Source of the DNA: Linanthus parryae
Lineage: Eukaryota; Streptophyta; Magnoliopsida; Ericales; Polemoniaceae
NCBI GenBank assembly: GCA_023055425.1
Contig: JALGPY010000034.1
Location: 1,175,584-1,239,583, forward strand
DNA length: 64,000 nucleotides
Reading direction: 5' to 3'
Program-made: the position numbers and the translations under genes
In this document: one piece after another, positions 56,316 through 64,000 of the stretch
Position numbering within the stretch: position 1 is the first letter of the stretch
Layout of the letters: each line of letters starts with the position of its first letter
Notes under the pieces: generated by a model
Seen by the model: the letters and a program-made list of their open reading frames with translations, nothing else
What the model was told of the DNA's origin: nothing
The model's database searches: none

Positions 56316-59080
56316 TATCGTCTGCTTCAGGGGGAGAAGAAGACGGGGAGTTTATCTAGGGTTTGGAAATTGTAAGATTTGAGTAGATCGACGGCGATGT
56401 CGAGTTCAATCGAAAAAATGAAATGAAAAAAACTTCGATGATGTGCTCTCTCCACTCTCTCAGTCAAACAGACCAATGAATACTAGTACTTGGGGCAAAA
56501 TGTACCCAAACTGACTTTTGTCACTATTCACTTGATCAATTTGACTCGTTGATTTAAATAGCAGAACAATACAATTTTTTGATAATTTTTTTTAATGGTG
56601 TTATAGGGTGAAAGTTTCTCTATAATACGGTGAAATTTTTTATCTAAAAGTCGTATTATTTTGCTATCCAAATCACCCGGTCAAAGTAACTCAGATACGA
56701 ATCAAAAAGTCAGTTTGGCTAGAAAGAGCTGGGACGGAGTGGTAAGTTACTAGGGATAGCATTCTAATCCCAGCTCTTTGTTCCCATTTAATTTTTTTTT
56801 ACTCGTATCTGGGTCACTTTGACCAGGTGATTTGGATAGCAAAATAATATGATTTTTTGATAATTTTTTCACCATATTACAGAGCAACTTTTACTCTACA
56901 ACACCATGAAAAAAATTATCAAAAAATTACATCGGTTTGCTATTCAAATCACCGGGTCAAAATGACCCAGTGAATAGTGACAAAAGTCAAACTGGGAACA
57001 AAGAGCCTGTACAGAGTACAGACTGGTATATGACATTATCAAATTTTATATGACCTTGTATATTCTTTAAATAAACTATAAATTTTATGGTTGATTGTTG
57101 ATTTTACTGTCACTCTGTTTCTTCGCTTTCCTCACATTTGACTTTTTAATTTGTATTTGCGTCATTTTGATCGGGTTATTTGGATCGTAAAACTATGCGT
57201 TTTATTGATAAGTTTTTCGCCGTGTTATAGAGCAACTTTTACTTTACAACACCACGAAAAAATTATATCATTTTGCTATCCAAATCGCTGGATTAAAGTG
57301 ATCCGATGAATAGTGGAAATAAGTCTAATGAAAAGAAAGAGAAGACACAGAATGCTCTATACTACTACATTGAGCAGCATTTAATCATAATTTAGCTTAG
57401 GAATGTCTAATCATTAGTATGTATATGTGGGGTTTTGAATGTTCTAACACAGAGCTAGCACTCTGTTGGTCAAACTGCAGATTCGGACGTCAAAATGTAT
57501 TTTAAGAACTATAAAATTGGTTTTCATCAGCTCTTACGGGGTTAGATATTTATGCTTTCTCATCTCTCAACCTTCTTTTTCCATTTGCTCCGTGAAGATT
57601 GTCTGTCAAACTGCAGATTCAAGCGTCAAAATGTATTTCAAGAACTATGAAGTGGATTTTCGTCAAGTAAGTTCTTACGGGTTAGATATTTATGCTTTCT
57701 CATCTCTCAACCTTCTTTTTCTATTTGCTTTGTGAAGATTGTCTTTGGGTTGCTTCTGTAACATGCTTCCTTCTGAAAGAGAACATAAGAATATCAAAGA
57801 ATGAGTGATTCGTTGGTTATTTCATTTAGATGTTCGAATTCATATGGAGTATCTGTTTTGTTGTTGTTTAGTGTGCGAGAATCGGCCAGCCGGTCTATGA
57901 AGACAGTAATTAAAAATGAGTAATAGTTTCATTATCCATTCCTAAAATTCTCATGTAAATTATTTAAATTACTACCTACTCCATACCACAGCAACATTTA
58001 ATGTGGCTATAGCGATCGTGGATGCATTGTTGGATTAGGTTTTTCATCTTGTAGAAATCGATGTGGACTTTTCACAAGAAATTGCCGCTAATGAAAGCGG
58101 CAAAATAATGCACATCTGAATTAGGGCTAGAAGCGCCAATGGTAAGAAAGGGAGGTGCGATGGAAATAGGCTCAGTCACTAGCTCAATGTTGGTTCCTCG
58201 GTTAGATCCAAGCTTAATAGGTACGAATTTGGATATATACTAATCAGATCAAAGCCCAATTGCCACAACCCTGCGTGTGTGTTAATTTACGTTTTCATGT
58301 GCATTAGAACTGAATTCTTGCACCTTGTATTTTGTCATATTATTTCTGCGTTGAGATGTTTTAGTTGGTATCTGTGCCAACGGTTCTATGTTAGTGCGAC
58401 CCTTCCATTTTCCACTAAATAAAGATTAAATATAATTTTGAAAACTTTTCCGAAATATCCCCAAATTTTTTTAGCAGGGTTTGAATTTAGATAAGAGTGT
58501 AGTTAATTTTTCCCTGAAATCTCAAGCTGAGATTAAACTGGAACTTAACTCGATGATATTATGGTGATTGTCTGACATTCTAGAAGACGATTTCAGGATA
58601 TTGTGGAATAATTTTGTAATTACCAAGACATAGTGGGGTATTTTTGTAAGTATCCAAAACTAAGCTTCGGGCTACAATTTGGCCAAACTGGTACTTATAC
58701 GAACGAGGGGATAATAAAGGAGAACCTCTTACTGAGGATTAATAGAATTTTAGGGGTCAAATGTGTAATTTTTCAGTATCTATATCCAAGCCTAGTTTAG
58801 CCAATTTGGTAGTTGCTGGAATTGCGAGGAAAGTTGTGGGACATCTCTAAGTAGTGGGGCAGAATTAAAAATATGATAAAATTACTTTTAGTTAATTATA
58901 CTCTTACCCTAACTTTTGGAAAACTACAATTACCCCTCCCTTAATGTGAAACCATTCATTTCACATTTCCAATTATTGACAACTCACGGCTCACATAGAG
59001 TGTCTCCCTCCTAAAGTGTTTAGAGACCCCTCATCATCTCATCTGGACTATATTTTTTTAAGGAAAGGACCATAACATTT
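56316..59080. other. F-box 5' flank with MITEs; paralogue of 30609-32505
   Basis: The stretch 56335-56395 is 5' untranslated sequence absent from the left copy. At about 56470-57030 lie two adjacent MITE-like segments with mutually inverted internal homology (CACTATTCACTTGATC, GGGACGGAGTGGTA, GTCACTTTGACC landmarks), absent from the left block. A third lies at about 57100-57350. The two-copy repeat with TCAAACTGCAGATTC lies at about 57466-57735. No gene seen. Confidence 0.55.
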
Positions 59081-59084
59081 TTAC

Positions 59085-59650
59085 TAACCAAGAGTGACAG
59101 TACAAGCTAGTTTATCTTTATCTAAGCTAGCAACAACTTTCTGGGGGAGATTACAAATTGGGTTTCTCAAGAGAGCTTGAGGTGAAAGTTTCATTGAGCA
59201 AGGAAGTGTGCAGACCAATTCTGCGAACTGGGTTAAAAAATGACCAAACTTTCTGAGTCTTTTAGCATGTTTTGAAGGCTTTGAATTCTGTTGACCCAGC
59301 TCCAGTGACCAACTTTGGAGGAATTTAGAGAGTGAGCAACTATCCAAGAATTTGTAGAGAAGATCATTATCTTCCAGTTCCTCCTCTGAAGCTGACTTAT
59401 GGCACTTTCCAAAGCTCTGAATTCACATTCTTCAACAGAGGCATCCGTACCCCCAAACAACCCAGCTGGTTAAAAACTCGCCTGTTTTATTTTTAGCAAT
59501 CCAAGACCAGGCATGCGAAGAGGATTTGCAGCATCACAGTTCACTTTTTAGAAATCAGGTGGAGGTGGACACCAAGTGAGAGAAGAGCTATTGGGTGGTG
59601 TCATCATGAGTCTGCAAAGAGAATTTTTGCTTTGTGGTTTCTGCCCATTA
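59085..59650 (-). pseudogene. RNase H-like LINE relic, second copy
   Basis: Paralogue of 32510-33075. It reads GGTDASVEECEFRALESAIS, NWKIMIFSTNSWIVAHSLNS, then SWVNRIQSLQNMLKDSESLV in one frame, so here the centre is better preserved. WCPPPPDF...KVNCDAA precedes it in another frame with a stop. Confidence 0.55.
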
Positions 59651-60069
59651 TGGCTCAGCTGATTTGGTATTCCATTTTGCTTGCATCACAATTGACTTTT
59701 AGGGATTGCACTTGGCAGAGTCTATGTTGCAACATCTTCTGTGTTTGGCTTGGTCGGTGCCATCAAAATCTTCTGTGTGATGAAGGTGCCCTCGTGCTCT
59801 ACTCTGTATTTCTAAACACGTGCTCTACTCTGTATTTCTAAACACAGTTCTGTAGGATGCAAAGCTTGAGTATTCTTTAGTCCCAAACTCCCAATCTTTT
59901 CAATTTCTTTCTTTCCAAATAGCTTCACGAATTAGGCTACAATAGATACCCAAGTACTGATCAGTGCGGTTGGTATCTCATTTCTTCACCAAAATAAATC
60001 ATGTCCAATCTTACAAGGACAACAAGGGGAAGGTGTCAGTTCTAATTTCCATAACTTGGAACTAGATAG

Positions 60070-60380
60070 CTCTGGCTAAGGGGCATTTGAATAAGATGTG
60101 AACATTTTTTTTTGACTTTCCAGTAAGCATAAGCTGCAGAATTCATGCTCAAAGTGATATCTTAAAGCAGTATTCTCTCAGGCGGGCATTACCATGGCAT
60201 AGGTTCGCTCGTTCTCCACAATAACAGTAAAAAATGGCTGACAGCCCCGGATCCTTATTCTCCAAAATTCTCCTAGGAAAGCACTGTCATAAAGATAGCT
60301 TTGAGAGTTGAAAGCATCTCTCCAGCTTCAATTTGAAGATGGACTGCATATGTACTTTGCTCAAGAATGTTTCAAAATTG
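60070..60380 (-). pseudogene. zf-RVT-like LINE relic, second copy
   Basis: Paralogue of 34085-34390, continuous with the RNase H relic because this block lacks the hAT insertion. Frameshifted. Confidence 0.35.
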
Positions 60381-60693
60381 GGTTACCCCCTAACATATAA
60401 ATCATTTTAATGAAACAAGTACATTGCAACAGAAATCTCGGAATTACCAAAAAAGAAACCATGATAAGTGCAAGTGCAAAAGCTTCAGAACACGAAGTAC
60501 AGATACAGATTCTAAGCATATACTAGTAAATTATCAGTATTGGTTTCCCTATTTCATATCCAGCTTCTGAAACATGAAACCCATGCATCAGAATACCAGC
60601 AGTACCTCGATCAATTTATACTGAAAGTTACAAGAACTTTTTTGCTCGGAAGAGTGTAAGGATGACAATTGAGATAGATGCATGTTTAGCTGA

Positions 60694-61708
60694 TCAATAA
60701 ACTGAAGCAAAACTCTCACCATATATAAAGAAATTAGGTGGCACGTTTCTTGTTCCCTGCAACTTTTTGGTCGCACCAGTTTCGGGGTCGCACAAGAAAC
60801 ATTCGCCGCTGCCATTGCTTACAACAACCAAGTCAATCTCATCCTTGCTCAAAACCCCTTCTGCATATCCAACCTTCTCTGATGGCCTACAAACTATTTG
60901 TTTGAGCCAGTAAGCACACGAACAAACAAGGCAAGAGATCCTTTGTGACTCCCAAGTCTTGTGTCTCCACATTTATAATACGGCAGCTGAATAAAACTAA
61001 ATGACTCATCAACCATGTCAAAACATAGGATGTCCAATACATGTGCGACCCCACACATGTGACGTTCCTCATAGTGCTGCTAAAGAATATTCCATGATCA
61101 ACAGTTAGTTCCTTTGAACTCCAAGAGTTAGCCTTAGACGTAAACATATTAACTTGTATATCACTGCCCGAAATCGCAATCCGTGCCACCTTAAAAGTAT
61201 TGGCGGCTTTATTGAAATAAAATCCACAGCTATAATACCCCCTTTTATAAATAATGGGATAGTCTCCAGCAATTTGCCTACACTGTTTAGTAGCAGGGTT
61301 ACAGATGACAAACCCTTCCCGCCATAAGGATAAAGATAAGCATATTAATCCGTTTGAACAGCCCACAACCTCTAACCGATCTACAAGAACTGGAATGGTG
61401 AGATCTATTGGGACATCGAAGAAATGGAAGGATACGGTGGTAGATGCACCATTGGGGACAAAAGAGTGGCATGATATAGAGAATTCATTCTTTTTATGAT
61501 CACTGTCCTTGAAGTCTGTCTGGTGCTTGACCATGAAGTATTTAGACATGATAAGGTTGTACCAAATCTTACAAACGCACTTACACTGTAAACAAGTTCT
61601 GATCGGCAGTCTGATGAGGATTTCTATAACAACATCATATGGCAACTCATCTCTGTGTCTGTGATAATGTTCTTCCTCGAGAGAAACTTTTGAAGGTGGT
61701 GCCATCAT
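60694..61708 (-). pseudogene. Broken copy of the divergent F-box gene
   Basis: Paralogue of the intact gene at 34697-35809. The F-box is still readable (LPYDVVIEILIRLPIRTCLQ), as are GCSNGLICLSLS and CNPATKQCRQIAG (LW changed to IC at the motif). A deletion of about 30 bp after SHMYW shifts the frame, and a second deletion of about 90 bp removes the segment from about TGSTSP to WSQQ. The tail resumes with IVCRPSEKVGYAEG to FIYGESFASVY. A product of up to 273 residues would lack the proper C-terminus. Confidence 0.92.
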
Positions 61709-62902
61709 GGAGTTCTCTGTAAACTACACGATAAAAACACAAAGAATTCAAAGACAGTTACGACTCTGATACTAAAGCTATACAAAGAAAAAAAAATTTG
61801 ACATTATGAAATAATTTCATATCAGCAGTACAGGTACTCAATCTTCTTATGTAGAAGAATTTACCATTTAAAATACCACAATTTAACAAAAATTTACTCT
61901 CCACCACCACCAGGCAGGACTTTCAGTGTCCTTACAACAGAAAATTACGACCTCAACAAATGCAAGAACAGTAGTAGACTATAAATTTTAAAAACCAGAG
62001 CGGACGGGCCGGTTGAACCTCGAACCAGCCACCTAGCCGGCCCGGCCCGGTCCGCTAATTAGATTGGTGATGTAAAGAAACTCGACAAACCCAGCCAGAG
62101 AATCCAGCTAATTTTTTTCGTGGTCTTGCCAAAGTTTCCGTTTAGTAGGAATCCTATTCCGAAGCATGTGCTACAGCACAAACTTAGACCTTTATAGGAG
62201 GAAAAAGACTTGAAAAGCTTGAGCTCACTGATTAGCAACATCAGATGTTATTTGTTATGGATAAAACAGAAGTTGATTACAAGAGTTATCTTCCAAATCA
62301 TAAAATTAAAATTATCTTTCAAATCTTGGTGAACAGACTGACTGTAAAAGGGAGGGAACACAAGTGCTAATAATAACCCTGCAGCTTGAGATTACCGGCA
62401 GTTTGAACAGCGTCTGAATCGGAATTAGGGCTTTTCTTCTTAGGAAAAAATCAAACAAAAGTGGTGGATGGAATACGATAGTCTATTAGTACTTTAGTTT
62501 GTATACATGATTCTAGTGGTGACATTAAAATTATTAGGGGGTTGCCTTCCACTGGCGGAGACAAATACAAATACAAATACGGAGGTGATGAAGGACCTCG
62601 GAGAAAGAGGTCAGAACCCCGAACAATTGAAATCTGAGATAAAATCAAGGGCAATAATAGACAGGGGGTAAACAATCGAATTGCAGAGATTAATGCAAAG
62701 AAATCGAGAGAGAGAGAGAGATTTACCGGTAGGCAGACCTAATCAGAGATCCCCCAAGTTGTCCGTCCGGAACATCTCTCTGCACCAGCGAGACAGAGGT
62801 AGAGAGAAAGAGGGAACAAAACCCTCCTGGAGGGAGGACAATTGAGTTCCATTTGGGCCAATTCGAACTGGGCCTTTGTGGGAAGGAGTATCATTATTTA
62901 TT
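61709..62902. other. 5' flank of the broken F-box gene; paralogue of 35810-36893
   Basis: Near-identical in places to the left block, including the GC-rich GGCCGG patch (about 62010-62055), the (GA)n tract near 62707 and the possible first exon ending near 62727. No gene seen. Confidence 0.6.
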
Positions 62903-63584
62903 GGCTAAATTACACCGCAAGTACCCATAGTTTGAAAAAACCGTGAATTAGGTACCCACAGTTTCAGTTTCAGCGCTCACGGTCTCAATCTTTGAAAAGT
63001 CATGCAATCGGGTACCCAACCCCAACTTCCGTCCAATTTTTTTGACGGAGTCGTATAGAAAGACTATATTACCCTCTCAATCTCAGACATAACGTTTGTA
63101 AAATTACAATTGTTAGCTTCAAATATAAAATCTATACAAAAATACCACAATTTATTTATTTTTTGTTTTTTTTCATTGTCATGAAAATGAAAAATATACT
63201 CACCTAAAGTGTCTTTTATTACAAATAGCTACGGCATTGAGGGTAAAGGGATATTGTTAACTAAAAAACACTTTAAGTGAATATATTTTTTATTTTCATG
63301 ACAATGGAAAAAAAATAAAAAAAAAAATAAAACAAAATTATGGTATTTTTGTATAGAGTTTACATTTGACGAAAAAAGTTGTAAATTTACAAACGTTATG
63401 TGTGAGATTGAGAGGGTATTATAGTCTTCTTATACAGATCCATCAAAAAAAATGGACGGAAGTTGGGGTTGGGTACTTGATTGCATGAATTTTCAAAGTT
63501 TAGGACCGTTGGCGTTGAAATTGAAACTATGGGTACCTAACCACAGCTTTTTCAAACTATGGGTACCTCCGATGCAATTTAGCC
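62903..63584. mobile_element. Mutator-type foldback MITE (682 bp) with 9-bp target duplication
   Basis: The ends begin GGCTAAATTACACCGC on one strand and GGCTAAATTGCATCGG on the other, continuing into shared GTACCCATAGTTTGAAAAA. The 9-bp flanks TTATTTATT are identical (62894-62902, 63585-63593). The paralogous site near 36882-36895 has one copy and no insert. Much of the element is an imperfect inverted repeat around about 63235-63265, so a transcript would fold into a long hairpin. No transposase. Confidence 0.93.
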
Positions 63585-63709
63585 TTATTTATTTACTCAA
63601 ACTAAATGGATTTAAACTCAATTATTATCAAAATCCAATTGTCGCCCCAATTTCTTACCTACCCAATCTTTTCTTTTTGGTAGCATAACCATTACACTGC
63701 CAGGACATA

Positions 63710-63943
63710 CCACTTTGTTCATCCAAATTCTTCATAATTGACTTTTCAGTTTCATTTTGATTCGTTGATTTGGTAGTAAAACAAGACAAGAATTCAGTTG
63801 TTTTTTATGTTATTATAGTGTAAATTATTTCTCTATACGACCGTGAAAAAATTACCAAATTCTTGTATTATTTTTCTAACCAAACCAATAGGTCAAATGA
63901 CCCTAAAAAGTCAACTATGAAGAAATCTGGAAGAACGGAGTGG
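63710..63943. mobile_element. Stowaway-like MITE, second copy
   Basis: Paralogue of 37009-37242 at the same relative place, with TA at both ends and GAACGGAGTGG at the right end. Confidence 0.78.
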
Positions 63944-64000
63944 TATACCATATACAACTCTCTCGCCTTTTAACAGTTTAGTATATCGTATGAAACTCAA

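Larger units (their letters stand above)
54454..63950. repeat. Right block of a large segmental duplication
   Basis: Same order and orientation as the left block. Block-specific here are the Mutator-type MITE, the two MITE-like segments near 56.5-57.0 kb, and upstream amplification of the 1328-bp unit. The homology may extend past the window's right end. Confidence 0.92.

Overview
This window is plant nuclear DNA, most likely from a eudicot. It is AT-rich, with F-box genes of the F-box-associated (FBA, CPR1/CPR30-like) family, a P-class pentatricopeptide repeat (PPR) gene, a Copia LTR retrotransposon with an initiator-tRNA-Met primer site, hAT and Mutator-type elements, Stowaway-like MITEs, L1-type LINE fragments and a tRNA-derived SINE. 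I see no bacterial operon, CRISPR array or phage module. The species cannot be named from the sequence.

All recognisable F-box genes and the PPR gene lie on the minus strand. From left to right: 0-1.7 kb is a SINE-bearing duplicate of 9.0-10.3 kb with F-box tail debris. An intact F-box gene lies at 4.36-5.53 kb. F-box debris lies at 10.3-10.8 kb, and a decayed PPR copy (11.35-11.69 kb) sits beside a full-length PPR gene (12.13-13.73 kb). A Copia element with two 1868-bp LTRs fills 15.05-22.84 kb and is followed by an older Copia relic. A second intact F-box gene lies at 26.02-27.19 kb. One F-box gene, at 29.49-30.61 kb, is killed by a single nonsense codon. LINE/RNase H relics interrupted by a hAT MITE come next, then an intact divergent F-box gene at 34.70-35.81 kb and a dead hAT transposase at 38.76-40.45 kb. 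A frameshifted F-box gene (41.53-42.76 kb) lies head to head with a 5'-truncated LINE. The stretch 43.7-50.3 kb is repeat-rich and gene-poor. At 50.4-55.8 kb is a tandem array of 1328-bp units, each carrying only the C-terminal half of an F-box gene, and it ends in an intact F-box gene (55.20-56.32 kb). The window closes with the second copy of a large segmental duplication.

The central structure is a birth-and-death F-box cluster. The block at about 28.75-37.25 kb is duplicated at about 54.45-63.95 kb. In one copy, recombination between two short GTGAC-type sites appears to have amplified a promoter-less, F-box-less gene half. Transposons present in one copy and absent from the other give exact empty sites. 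Intact members should act as substrate adaptors of SCF (SKP1-CUL1-F-box) ubiquitin ligases; their targets cannot be read from sequence. Several members share a splice donor just after the stop codon, suggesting an ancestral intron in the 3' untranslated region.
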